Shown here piece by piece: positions 1-9,481 of a stretch of DNA of 64,000 bases. The notes beneath the pieces were generated by a model. That model did no database searches, was not told where the DNA came from, and saw only the letters and a program-made list of their open reading frames with translations. Each line of letters starts with the position of its first letter. Position 1 is the first letter of the stretch. A program made the position numbers and the translations under genes. The DNA is from Skeletonema tropicum (Eukaryota > Bacillariophyta > Thalassiosirophyceae > Thalassiosirales > Thalassiosiraceae): NCBI GenBank assembly GCA_037178625.1, contig CM074140.1:1488001-1552000 (forward strand), read 5' to 3'.

Positions 1-2111
1 CAACCGTAGAAGCGATGCTACAACCTCGTAGCGCACCCATCGGCACGCAATGGTATCTATCGTCGTCAGAATGGGCATGAGACGCTTCTAGGTGCCCATT
101 ATAGTCGGCGGTGATACTACACAAGCTCATTTGTACTGCTCAGACGACTAGCGTCCGTAGAAGCGATGCTACAACCTCGTAGCTGATGTGAGAGGTCCAG
201 TGTGGGCTGGCCAGCAGCACCCAATGGCACCCAACGGCACCCAATGGTATCTATCGTCGTCAGAATGGGCATGAGACGCTTCTAGGTGTCCATTATAGTC
301 GGCGGTGATACTACACAAGCTCATTTGTACTGCTCAGACGACTAGCGTCCGTAGAAGCGATGCTACAACCTCGTAGCGCACCCAATGGCACGCAATGGTA
401 TCTATCGTCATCAGAATGGGCATGAGACACTTCTAGGTGCCCATTATAGTCGGCGGTCATACTACACAAGCTCATTTGTACTGCTCAGACGACTAGCGTC
501 CGTAGAAGCGATGCTACAACCTCGTAGCTGATGTGAGAGGTCCAGTGTGGGCAGGCCAGCAGCACCCAATGGCACCCAATGGTATCTATCGTCATCAGCA
601 TGAGCATGAGACACTTCTAGGTGCCCATTATAGTCGGCGGTCATACTACACAAGCTCATTGGTACTGCTCAGACGACTAGCGTCCGTAGAAGCGATGCTA
701 CAACCTCGTAGCTGATGTGAGAGGTCCAGTGTGGGCTGGCCAGCAGCACCCAATGGCACCCAACGGCACGCAATGGTATCTATCGTCGTCAGAATGGGCA
801 TGAGACGCTTCTAGGTGTCCATTATAGTCGGCGGTGATACTACACAAGCTCATTTGTACTGCTCAGACGACTAGCGTCCGTAGAAGCGATGCTACAACCT
901 CGTAGCGCACCCATCGGCACGCAATGGTATCTATCGTCATCAGAATGAGCATGAGACGCTTCTAGGTGCCCATTATAGTCGGCGGTGATACTACACAAGC
1001 TCATTTGTACTGCTCAGACGACTAGCGTCCGTAGAAGCGATGCTACAACCTCGTAGCTGATGTGAGAGGTCCAGTGTGGGCTGGCCAGCAGCACCCAATG
1101 GCACCCAATGGTATCTATCGTCATCAGCATGAGCATGAGACACTTCTAGGTGCCCATTATAGTCGGCGGTAATACTACACAAGCTCATTTGTACTGCTCA
1201 GACGACTAGCGTCCGTAGAAGCGATGCTACAACCTCGTAGCTGATGTGAGAGGTCCAGTGTGGGCTGGCCAGCAGCACCCAATGGCACCCAACGGCACGC
1301 AATGGTATCTATCGTCGTCAGAATGGGCATGAGACGCTTCTAGGTGTCCATTATAGTCGGCGGTGATACTACACAAGCTCATTTGTACTGCTCAGACGAC
1401 TAGCGTCCGTAGAAGCGATGCTACAACCTCGTAGCGCACCCATCGGCACGCAATGGTATCTATCGTCGTCAGAATGGGCATGAGACGCTTCTAGGTGCCC
1501 ATTATAGTCGGCGGTGATACTACACAAGCTCATTTGTACTGCTCAGACGACTAGCGTCCGTAGAAGCGATGCTACAACCTCGTAGCTGATGTGAGAGGTC
1601 CAGTGTGGGCTGGCCAGCAGCACCCAATGGCACCCAACGGCACCCAATGGTATCTATCGTCATCAGAATGGGCATGAGACGCTTCTAGGTGCCCATTATA
1701 GTCGGCGGTAATACTACACAAGCTCATTTGTACTGCTCAGACGACTAGCGTCCGTAGAAGCGATGCTACAACCTCGTAGCTGATGTGAGAGGTCCAGTGT
1801 GGGCTGGCCAGCAGCAGTATCGTCGTCAGAATGGGCATGAGACGCTTCTAGGTGCCCATTATAGTCGGCGGTGATACTACACAAGCTTAATTGTACTGCT
1901 CAGACGACTAGCGTCCGTAGAAGCGATGCTACAACCTCGTAGCTGATGTGAGAGGTCCAGTGTACTGCAGCACCCAATGGCACCCAACGGCACCCAATGG
2001 TATCTATCGTCGTCAGAATGGGCATGAGACGCTTCTAGGTGCTCATTATAGTCGGCGGTGATACTTCACAAGCTCATTGGTACTGCTCAGACGACTAGCG
2101 TCCGTAGAAGC
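1..2111 (+). repeat. Satellite array, outer left arm of the inverted repeat
   Basis: Head-to-tail tandem repeats fill this stretch. A long unit of about 181-196 bp contains a GATGTGAGAGGTCCAGTG block, and a short unit of about 150 bp lacks that block. They largely alternate, giving a higher-order period near 344 bp (block starts near 181, 525, 710, 1052, 1233, 1581, 1776). Inside each unit a 10-bp subrepeat (CACCCAAYGG) varies from one to three copies. The reverse complement of the long unit carries a recurring 65-aa open frame, probably incidental. The array is cut by the window start. The same satellite in the opposite orientation ends the right arm at 28003-29132. Confidence 0.95.
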
Positions 2112-2114
2112 GTA

Positions 2115-2160
2115 TCGAGTCATGATATCAAATCAAAGAAGCTCGAGGAGCAAATACTTC
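2115..2160 (+). pseudogene. 46-bp patch of MPP10 between satellite and ABCC fragment
   Basis: These 46 bases match positions 13803-13848 of the MPP10 pseudogene in this same arm. They join the satellite on the left to the ABCC fragment on the right. The mirror copy is at 27944-27989. The patch is too short to encode anything; it looks like a filler or template-switch scar formed while the segment was being assembled. Confidence 0.85.
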
Positions 2161-2172
2161 GTCTTTCATTGA

Positions 2173-2565
2173 ATGAACGAAGCTGTGGAGGAGGGTGGCA
2201 GCAACTTCAGTGCTGGCGAAAAACAACTTTTGTGTCTAACTCGTGCGATGTTGGCCAACCCTTGTTTGCTTTTTTTAGACGAAGCTACGTCCTCGTGCGA
2301 CCGTGAGACGGATTCGTCAGTGCAGCAGATGTTCCGGAGTCAATTTCCCGACACTTCGTTGCTGACAATTGAAATTGCCCATCGGCTGGACCCAATCATT
2401 TATTATGATGTAGTTATTGTCATGGAGAATGGAAGAGTAGCGGAGATGGGCTCTCCACGAGATCTCTTGAGTTCGTGTGGTATCTTCACTGACATGGTCA
2501 ACGCTACAGGGCCAGACTCAGTAGCTCAGTTGAATTTGTTGGCCAATAGATTGTTGGCCGTATGA
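2173..2565 (+). pseudogene. ABC transporter ABCC-type NBD2 fragment, left arm
   Basis: The 130-aa frame covers only the C-terminal half of a nucleotide-binding domain of the ABCC (MRP) exporter type. Visible are a signature loop (FSAGEKQLLCL), a Walker B segment (CLLFLDEATSSCD) and an H-loop (IEIAHRLDPI), followed by the usual tail ending in a D-loop region and GRVAEMGSPRDLL. Walker A, the Q-loop and all membrane segments are absent, so it cannot work as a transporter. Its 5' edge abuts a 46-bp MPP10 patch and satellite, which marks it as a captured exon. The right-arm copy (27539-27931) differs by three residues. Confidence 0.9.
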
Positions 2566-3110
2566 TTTTGCACGAACGTCGATGACATGGCGAAGCTATC
2601 TACGTTTGATCTAACATCCTTTAATAGTACTTAGCACAAACTCCGAGCATCATCAAAGTATTACAGCGACGAGACTTCTGCACCGACCCCGAAGTATCGC
2701 CGGCGAACTGAGCAAGATATTCGAGAGAAGGAGGAGCGTATTCAAAGCATAACTACGTCAAATGCGCAGCGCCAGAAACGCTAGGAGGCAAAGATTCGGT
2801 CAAAGACACGCCAAACTGGACGCAATGATCTCGTAACATTACGAGCGTGTTACAATTAGAAACAGTTCGACGCAAGAAAGTTCCCGGGAGAAAAGGCATC
2901 ACTATGATTTGAGTCCTTTCCTTGCACAGTAGGGGTAAGGAGTAGGAATGAAGATTCTCAAAGAGTTGAAAACAGACAACCGCGCCTTAATAACAAAGAG
3001 AAAAGCGAATAAGCTTGCCAATGAGAATTTTCTGGGGAGAGTATTATTCATATCGCGCTCACTTTCTCTCGAAGAGATGGCCAAATTGCAGTCTTCGCGC
3101 ATGAGCGGTT
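2566..3110. other. Arm segment downstream of the ABCC fragment, no intact gene
   Basis: The segment is mirrored in the right arm (about 26995-27538). A lysine/arginine-rich frame on the plus strand from about 2659 reads open for some 40 codons, meets an in-frame TAG near 2782, then continues about 25 codons. This looks like the broken tail of another captured gene, or the 3' end of the ABCC donor locus. A 66-aa minus frame (2902-3102) with a hydrophobic stretch is not recognised. I do not assign a function. Confidence 0.5.
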
Positions 3111-3455
3111 TCTAGTGGCCCATTATACTCGGCGGTGATTCTAAAGAAGTTCATTGGAACTGCTCAGACGACTAGCAACCGTAGAAGCGATGCTACAACC
3201 TCGTAGCTGATGTGAGAGGTCCAGTGTGGGCTGGCCAGCAGCACCCAATGGCACCCAACGGCACCCAATGGTATCTATCGTCATCAGAATGGGCATGAGA
3301 CGCTTCTAGGTGCCCATTATAGTCGGCGGTAATACTACACAAGCTCATTTGTACTGCTCAGACGACTAGCGTCCGTAGAAGCGATGCTACAACCTCGTAG
3401 CTGATGTGAGAGGTCCAGTGTGGGCTGGCCAGCAGCACCCAATGGTATCTATCGT
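3111..3455 (+). repeat. Internal satellite block, left arm (about two units)
   Basis: Two units of the same satellite as at the window start lie between the ABCC-containing segment and the next gene fragment. The first is diverged at its edge (CCCATTATACTCGGCGGTGAT and following). The mirror block in the right arm is 26455-26960. Confidence 0.9.
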
Positions 3456-3681
3456 CATCACTATCCTCGACAGACAGCAGCGATTCCACCTCAGACGCGG
3501 CCCCAGATACAATAGAAGAGGCATCCTCTTCCCTCTCCGGGTCCGCTTCAAACGACTGCTCCCACCACCATCGGTGTTTGCTGGTACCATGTTGTCTCTC
3601 ACCATCCCTACAAAGATCCAGAATCGAGCGGTCCCTGATGTATGCCCCAATAGTCTTCATCCGTTTTTCGATGTACTCCAC
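3358..3681 (-). pseudogene. Unidentified acidic gene fragment fused to satellite, left arm
   Basis: A 107-aa minus frame begins in unique DNA and runs through a Glu/Asp/Ser-rich stretch (EADPEREEDASS, SVEDSDDDRYHW) into satellite sequence, where it ends. The unique part is about 3456-3681. The junction uses a run of TGATGACGATAGATACC that is present in both the fragment and the satellite, so either the satellite was born from this gene's edge or the join used microhomology. The copy in the other arm (26229-26552) differs by two residues. The donor gene is not recognised. Confidence 0.5.
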
Positions 3682-3888
3682 TGCGTCATACTAGGCCGAT
3701 TCTTTTCGTTCAAAGACCAATATAAGTAACTCTCGATTTAGTTAGTTTCGAACGAGTATGCAACGTATTACTTATGATAGATTATGACGTTATTCCAACC
3801 ATTACGGCGGAGATATTGACAGTTGACATCGCCTTGTGGCTTGTGGCATGTGGCGAGCGAGGGGGCTCCGGGGTGATACTCACCGAAT

Positions 3889-3908
3889 ACCGGGTTTCGA
3901 AACCCGGT
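3889..3908. repeat. Perfect 20-bp palindrome, left arm
   Basis: ACCGGGTTTCGAAACCCGGT is its own reverse complement. In the right arm the corresponding place holds this palindrome plus a second, imperfect copy 11 bp further on (25981-26031), so the left arm has lost one unit or the right has gained one. Confidence 0.9.
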
Positions 3909-3965
3909 ACTCACCCTTTCGACAGCCAGGCTTTCGACCCACTCGTCCTTTAGACTTCTTATCGC

Positions 3966-4368
3966 TGTAATAGTTCACTTAGTTGATGAGGGAGACGTTA
4001 GCGTAACCGTCGATGGAGGTGTCTGAGTGGTTGTAGAACTCAAACACCAATAGATAAAAGGAGATGTAGGGCGTTGAATCAATTCGATTGGACTGTAGAC
4101 TTCTGTTTTACTTGATTGATTATTTTCTATTATACTACTATATGCTCTACATGAGGATGCTCTGCCAAAACAAAGCTTCACGAGAGCCTTGACACCTGGG
4201 AAGACCCGGATGTCAACCCTAAGATTAGATGTGTCAGATGACTGATTCTGACATCCTAACATCATTCACAAGCGGTATTCCTTGACGTGGAACTACCTAA
4301 ACTAAACCTAAACTAAAGTTCTTTTCCATACAATTGGGGATTGCCATCTAAGACGGCTATCCATCACA
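3966..4368 (-). repeat. Downstream (3') LTR of the copia element
   Basis: The repeat is 403 bp. On the minus strand it starts TGTGATGGATAGCC and ends GTGAACTATTACA. It follows the pol stop and a purine-rich tract, which is the expected place and orientation for the 3' LTR of a minus-strand element. An AT-rich TATAATAG-like stretch near 4125-4145 could be the LTR promoter core (inference). It is identical to the other LTR except at 4149. Confidence 0.93.
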
Positions 4369-4381
4369 CTCCTTCTCAGAG
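4369..4381 (-). other. Polypurine tract of the copia element
   Basis: On the minus strand the bases directly before the LTR TG read CTGAGAAGGAG, a purine-rich run in the position of the plus-strand primer. This supports the orientation of the left LTR as the true 3' LTR. Confidence 0.65.
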
Positions 4382-4394
4382 ATCCTCATGTGTT

Positions 4395-7300
4395 CTACCA
4401 ACCCATGAGCTTCCTCCTCAAGATCTGGAACACATCCTTGGAAAGACCTTTCGTAAAGATGTCTCCAAGTTGTTCCGTCGTACAGATCTTCATCAACTTG
4501 ATCTGTCTCTTAACAATCTCCTCACGAAACCAAACTGTCTCGATGTGATACCACTTCGAACGGGGAGTAAACTGAGGCGGAAGAGTCTGTGCCAGAAGCA
4601 AAGCTCCAGCGTTATCTTCGTGAATAGAGACTTTCATCTCCGCAGCTTGCTCCTCAAGACCGTAGACCTTGCTGAGACTCTTAACCATGTCAATGAGAGG
4701 AAAGAGTTCTCTACAACAATGAGCAAGAGCTGTAATCTCTGCTTCCATAGTGCTGAGGGCTGTCTTCGAAGACTGCAATTGAGACTTCCACAAAACAGGA
4801 CAATTAGCAACCTTGATGACGAATCCTGTTCTACTCTTGACACAGGCAGGGTCACTGGGATGTTCATGTCCGTACAAACCACCAAAATCTGCGTCAGGAT
4901 AAGCTTCGACATTGAGAACATTCGAAGTAGGGGTGAGAATCAATCCCTTATCACGTGTACCCTTGAGATACAAACCGATCCTGATGAGAGCTTCTTCGTG
5001 AGACTTGCGTGGAGAGAACATGTACCTCGCACAACAGTTCACAGCATAGGCAATATCGGGACGAGAGTGACCAGAGAGATAGAGCAACATTCCAACAACA
5101 CTTGAATAAGAGAACGCTCCTTCTGCAGCAGCGCCGTCAGTATCACGAACCAAAGGCTTGGAACTTGCCGGAGTTAGCTTTGGATGGTGTTGTCCTCCTT
5201 CTAGACCGAGAGCAGTGATGATGCGGTCGATGAGACCAGTTTGAGTCATTTCAACCTGACCATTCTTCTTCTTCAAATCAACGCCCAAGAAACCAGCAGC
5301 ATCACCTTCCTTCTCTAGAAGCAAACCATGCTCTTCATCGCTGCGAAGACGAACCAAAAGTGCATTGATATCTTTCTCATCTTTGGCCCAAAACAAACAG
5401 TCGTCAACAAAAGTAACGGCGACAACTTTATCTCCAATAAAGAGACAGGGATCCAAATGAGACTGACGCAAACCTTGCTTCTCCAAAGCTTTGACCAAAT
5501 AGGTGTGAAATGCACGTGGAGCTTGCTTGAGTCCGTACAATGACCTCTTCAAGCGGAGACATTTCCCTTCCTGCTTGAAACCACGCGGCATGTGCATGTA
5601 GATTTCTTCGCCTTCTTCCAAATGACCGTGCAAGAAAGCACACTCAACATCGGCCTGACAAGACTTGAGTCCAAGCATAGACTCCAAGATGAGCATCAAA
5701 CGAACTGTCGCCCACGACACCACAGGAGCATAAGTTTCCTTGTACTCCACATCCTTGATCTGCTGATCGCCACGAGCAACAAAACGAGCTTTGTACTTCT
5801 TAGGTCTACCATCTGGATAACGCTTGAGACGAAATGCCCAAGTGCTACCAAGAATATGCTTCCCAGGAGGAATATCAACAACTTCCCAAGATTCCATTTT
5901 CTCCAACGTCGCAATCTCAACCTTGCAAGCTTCCCAATACTCGGCTGCAGCATCACCATACATAGCTTGGTTCCAATTAGGATTGTCCTCGGAAGATGCT
6001 TGAGCTTTCGCTTTCAGGAACAGTGGATGGACGTAGTTTGCAATCAATTCCTTGGTACTTCCACTGTAGTTTGTGTTGTTGACTGCGAGATGAATAAACT
6101 TTGCCAAAGGACTAGCCATTAGATCTTCGACTGTAGGGACCTCGAGTTCCATCTGCATGAGAAGATTATCGGCTGACTCAATCATAGCTGCCATACGCTG
6201 CCTATACTGCTGCTTCTTCGCCGACAATCGGGCCACTCTAGGTGGGACAGTTTGTTTACCGAGAGTGACGGCATAATGAGCAAAGAACCGACGATATTCA
6301 GACTTAGTCAAATAACTGCGTTGAGCGACAGAAAGGTGTGCCATATCACGCGGAGAGTAATTGAGAGCATCTTGCCAAGTAGTAGAGTTCAGCGTACGGA
6401 GTTTTTCAGGTTTTTGCAACTTTGAACGATCACGGAGTTTCCTGCTCCAATTATTGTCAACAGACTTAAGAGCATCTTCTTCATTGAAGGGAACATCTTC
6501 GTCGAATACTTCATCATCCGCATCAGGAGACTCTACATCACCTCCTTCTGATTCAGGCACTGAAGCTCCTTCTGGAACTGAATTACCAACTGTGGAGGCT
6601 TCATTAGAAGTAGGCGGCAAGGGAGCAGACGGAGCAACATTGATCTCTTCGACAACAGGATCAAACTCGACAACTTGGGAGATGGAATCCTTCTCTGAAG
6701 CAAATGACTCTTCATGAGCACAGCGTTCGGCCTTCAGACGATCTTTCCATTCCTGAACACGGACTTTCATCTCGCGACGTTCCTCTTCGCTCAGCCAAAT
6801 GTCATCAAGGGGAGGGGGATAGTACACATAATTTCCATCCTCATCAACATCAGAAGGCGGAACGTAATGGTCTCGGCTAGTGTCGTACAGCAAAGAACAG
6901 AGTTCATCAAAATCTTCGTCGGACATAGCACCATTGCTGAAGACACTCTGGAACTTGTCATCAAAAACAACGTGCCACTGAGGGCTGACGTGACCAGAAC
7001 CAAGATGACGGACCAAAGCAACCAGTGTAGAGTGCTCGGGAGAGAAACCAAGGTACTGACCAAGACGGGCACGCTTATCGAACTTAGCAAGTTTCTTTCC
7101 ACTCTGAAGCTTAGGATCCAGGACATAGCAGGGAGATCCCCACACATGAACACGACGTAAATCACGATGATCATCCTTAACACCGGAAAGACGTTCTAAC
7201 GGAGTAAGACCAGTCACTCTGTTGGGCAAACGATTGTAGAGCCAAACTGCGTGTTGAACAGCAAAGGGCCAAAGGCGGGGGCTATCAACTTCGTGCTCGT

Positions 7301-9470
7301 TCCAACGCAACGCAACGTGAAGCATCATGGAACGTGCCATCCAAAAGATAGTTTGAATAGCTCTCTCAGCGGCACCATTTTCAAATTGAGATCCAACACC
7401 AGAGAACGTCTGCTTTTGTCCTTTACTGGAACAATCATCACGAAAATCCTTCGAAACATAGATACCATTGTCAGAGTGAAGATGCTTGATAGTAACACCG
7501 AATTCTTCCAAGAATTGCTCATAGTGAATCTTGCCCTTGAGGGTCTCCGAAGCAGTGCCATCAGACTGGAACTCCATGTGTATATAGGAAGTAGCCATGT
7601 CATGATACACAGTACCACAATTGTAGAGATCTTCATCGAATCCAGAAAGGGCGCGACCAGTAACGGGAACCTTGAACTGATCAGAACTGACGAAATCACC
7701 AGGCAAATATCTGTCACGGGCAAGCACATCCACCTTCTCGGGATCCTTCTTAGAGACAGATGGAGACGGAGGTTTCGATCGTTTCGCACTTGCCAGCTTG
7801 CAAGTAGGACAGACCGGCAACGGACAGTTAGCTGCTTCTGGAGGATCTGCTTTCAACACTGCCGGAAAGATTTGGGACGTTCCATCCTCCTGCATCGCAC
7901 GATGCGGCTTCATCAATTGTTGAACGTCCTTGACAGAGATACCAAGCTTGAAATGCCACAACAAGAGCGCCTTCTGAGCCGCGGAAATATTCAAGTTGTC
8001 GACATTGGTAACGCAGGGGTACAGGTGCAGGAAATCATCGAATTCGTATTCATCCTCTGCTTCAGTAACACTCCACTTTCCAAGGAAGAAACCTCGAGCG
8101 TGACGAAGATGCGCAACCGCTTTGGTAAAACGTGGACCGATAGTAGTGCGTTCCTCCTCAGTGCAAGTCACATTGAACAACATTGGCAAATTTGTTTCTT
8201 TATTCATCGGAATCTCAATGTGATGCACGGTAGACATTTCGAACTGCTTGGGCAATCTCCAATCAACTTTATCACCATCAACAACACTGCATCCTCCATA
8301 TAGTTTGTGGTAAACTTGCGGACTCATTAGCCGAATATCACACTCTGGAAGATGGTAGCTGATTCCAGGAACAAGAAGTTCGTCGCCGTTCGTTGCTCTC
8401 AACTTGTACATGACTGTACCAATCCCAATCACCATATTTGTTTTGGAGATATCTTTCACAGGAATACTAACTTCTTCATAGTCAATGAAGTCAGCACGAA
8501 AGGGAGAAAGACCCCACGAGGCGCCAGTGTCCCAAATCAACGGGGTATTGTAGAAGTTGGGATTATCTGGATCTGCAATAGACGAACTTTCCATCTGAGC
8601 AAACCGAATAGGACCACGTAAGAGTGCAACTCTACCCAAGAGAGCCTTCACGTTGGCGATATGATCTTCAACTCTGAGACCATTAATAGAAACCATCACG
8701 TCGAGCACTCGCTTGCTCTCAAGAAAAGCATCGACAACACCTGGAGAGAACGGTGAGCGTGGATGTGAAAAGGACTGAGGAGCATCGGACATGTATTCCT
8801 TTGACTCCTCCTTCTCTTTCTTCCGTGCTTCCTTCTTTTTAATCCGTTCCTCCTTCATACGCTTCAGCACCTTCTCCGTCAAACGCTTCAAAGCATCCTT
8901 CTTCTCACGCTGCAATTCATCCTCATGATCCTTCAGTAACTTTCGGGCGCAATAGAGAACATCAACACCGTCAAGAAAGGCACCAATATCATCAGACCAA
9001 GTCGGCTGGGTGAATCGTCCATCGGTGACCTTAGAGAAGAACTCATTCCGAGTGTGGTTCTTTCGGTAACGACGACGTGCACGCAGATTCCTCCTCCTCC
9101 AGCGACGATGAGCTTTATCTCGAGACGATGGAAAAGAAGTGCCGTCCAAACGACAAGGACTATTACCTAGGCGACGTCGGCAACGTAGGACTAAATGGTA
9201 AGGCAAGGCACGCCGATGAAAACGCTTGAACCTAGACCGATGAGAACGAGGCCTTTTCTTGCGAGTAGTACCAGATGAAGTTGAAGTTGAACCTTGAGTA
9301 CCAGACACGATCAACTGAAACAAGACCATGATGAGAAGGCCCAACACGAAATCAGGAAGACATGGAGCGTTGGCAAAGAGAATCAGACGGTAGATCATCA
9401 ACTGAACGATATGTAGCAAGAAGCTACGGGCGCCAGGGTTAAAAGGGAAGATAGTGGAAAGACCTAGCAA
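4395..9470 (-). CDS. Copia Pol polyprotein (PR-IN-RT-RNase H)
   Basis: The frame is 1691 codons and begins with TTG, with no convincing ATG start, which fits synthesis as a Gag-Pol fusion by frameshifting; the frame stays open upstream past the gag stop. In order: a hydrophobic segment near residues 40-56, a strongly Arg-rich stretch (about 70-140), a Lys/Glu coiled coil (about 185-225), aspartic protease with DTGASWG (near 314), integrase with a zinc-binding N-terminus (WHFKLG...CPTC, about 504-555) and catalytic D, D, E (SSDQF, HSDNG, GAAERA), a copia-type reverse transcriptase with FVDD in place of YVDD, and RNase H (TMEAEITAL, EDNAGAL). All key catalytic residues I looked for are present and there are no internal stops, so the element may be active. 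Confidence 0.95.
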   Translation of the reverse strand: MLGLSTIFPFNPGARSFLLHIVQLMIYRLILFANAPCLPDFVLGLLIMVLFQLIVSGTQGSTSTSSGTTRKKRPRSHRSRFKRFHRRALPYHLVLRCRRRLGNSPCRLDGTSFPSSRDKAHRRWRRRNLRARRRYRKNHTRNEFFSKVTDGRFTQPTWSDDIGAFLDGVDVLYCARKLLKDHEDELQREKKDALKRLTEKVLKRMKEERIKKKEARKKEKEESKEYMSDAPQSFSHPRSPFSPGVVDAFLESKRVLDVMVSINGLRVEDHIANVKALLGRVALLRGPIRFAQMESSSIADPDNPNFYNTPLIWDTGASWGLSPFRADFIDYEEVSIPVKDISKTNMVIGIGTVMYKLRATNGDELLVPGISYHLPECDIRLMSPQVYHKLYGGCSVVDGDKVDWRLPKQFEMSTVHHIEIPMNKETNLPMLFNVTCTEEERTTIGPRFTKAVAHLRHARGFFLGKWSVTEAEDEYEFDDFLHLYPCVTNVDNLNISAAQKALLLWHFKLGISVKDVQQLMKPHRAMQEDGTSQIFPAVLKADPPEAANCPLPVCPTCKLASAKRSKPPSPSVSKKDPEKVDVLARDRYLPGDFVSSDQFKVPVTGRALSGFDEDLYNCGTVYHDMATSYIHMEFQSDGTASETLKGKIHYEQFLEEFGVTIKHLHSDNGIYVSKDFRDDCSSKGQKQTFSGVGSQFENGAAERAIQTIFWMARSMMLHVALRWNEHEVDSPRLWPFAVQHAVWLYNRLPNRVTGLTPLERLSGVKDDHRDLRRVHVWGSPCYVLDPKLQSGKKLAKFDKRARLGQYLGFSPEHSTLVALVRHLGSGHVSPQWHVVFDDKFQSVFSNGAMSDEDFDELCSLLYDTSRDHYVPPSDVDEDGNYVYYPPPLDDIWLSEEERREMKVRVQEWKDRLKAERCAHEESFASEKDSISQVVEFDPVVEEINVAPSAPLPPTSNEASTVGNSVPEGASVPESEGGDVESPDADDEVFDEDVPFNEEDALKSVDNNWSRKLRDRSKLQKPEKLRTLNSTTWQDALNYSPRDMAHLSVAQRSYLTKSEYRRFFAHYAVTLGKQTVPPRVARLSAKKQQYRQRMAAMIESADNLLMQMELEVPTVEDLMASPLAKFIHLAVNNTNYSGSTKELIANYVHPLFLKAKAQASSEDNPNWNQAMYGDAAAEYWEACKVEIATLEKMESWEVVDIPPGKHILGSTWAFRLKRYPDGRPKKYKARFVARGDQQIKDVEYKETYAPVVSWATVRLMLILESMLGLKSCQADVECAFLHGHLEEGEEIYMHMPRGFKQEGKCLRLKRSLYGLKQAPRAFHTYLVKALEKQGLRQSHLDPCLFIGDKVVAVTFVDDCLFWAKDEKDINALLVRLRSDEEHGLLLEKEGDAAGFLGVDLKKKNGQVEMTQTGLIDRIITALGLEGGQHHPKLTPASSKPLVRDTDGAAAEGAFSYSSVVGMLLYLSGHSRPDIAYAVNCCARYMFSPRKSHEEALIRIGLYLKGTRDKGLILTPTSNVLNVEAYPDADFGGLYGHEHPSDPACVKSRTGFVIKVANCPVLWKSQLQSSKTALSTMEAEITALAHCCRELFPLIDMVKSLSKVYGLEEQAAEMKVSIHEDNAGALLLAQTLPPQFTPRSKWYHIETVWFREEIVKRQIKLMKICTTEQLGDIFTKGLSKDVFQILRRKLMGW

Positions 9471-9481
9471 AACAATCCACC

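Noticed and set aside
462..1188. Repeated 60-65 aa ORFs inside the satellite
   Set aside because: They recur because the DNA repeats and fall in shifting frames; there is no start context, codon signal or recognisable domain. Treated as incidental.
1..2111. CRISPR-like array
   Set aside because: Unit length, lack of short conserved repeats with unique spacers, and the eukaryotic context all exclude it; it is a satellite.
4341..8621. Plus-strand ORFs of up to 350 aa opposite pol
   Set aside because: They are shadows of the 1691-codon pol frame on the other strand, with no domain and no promoter-like context.
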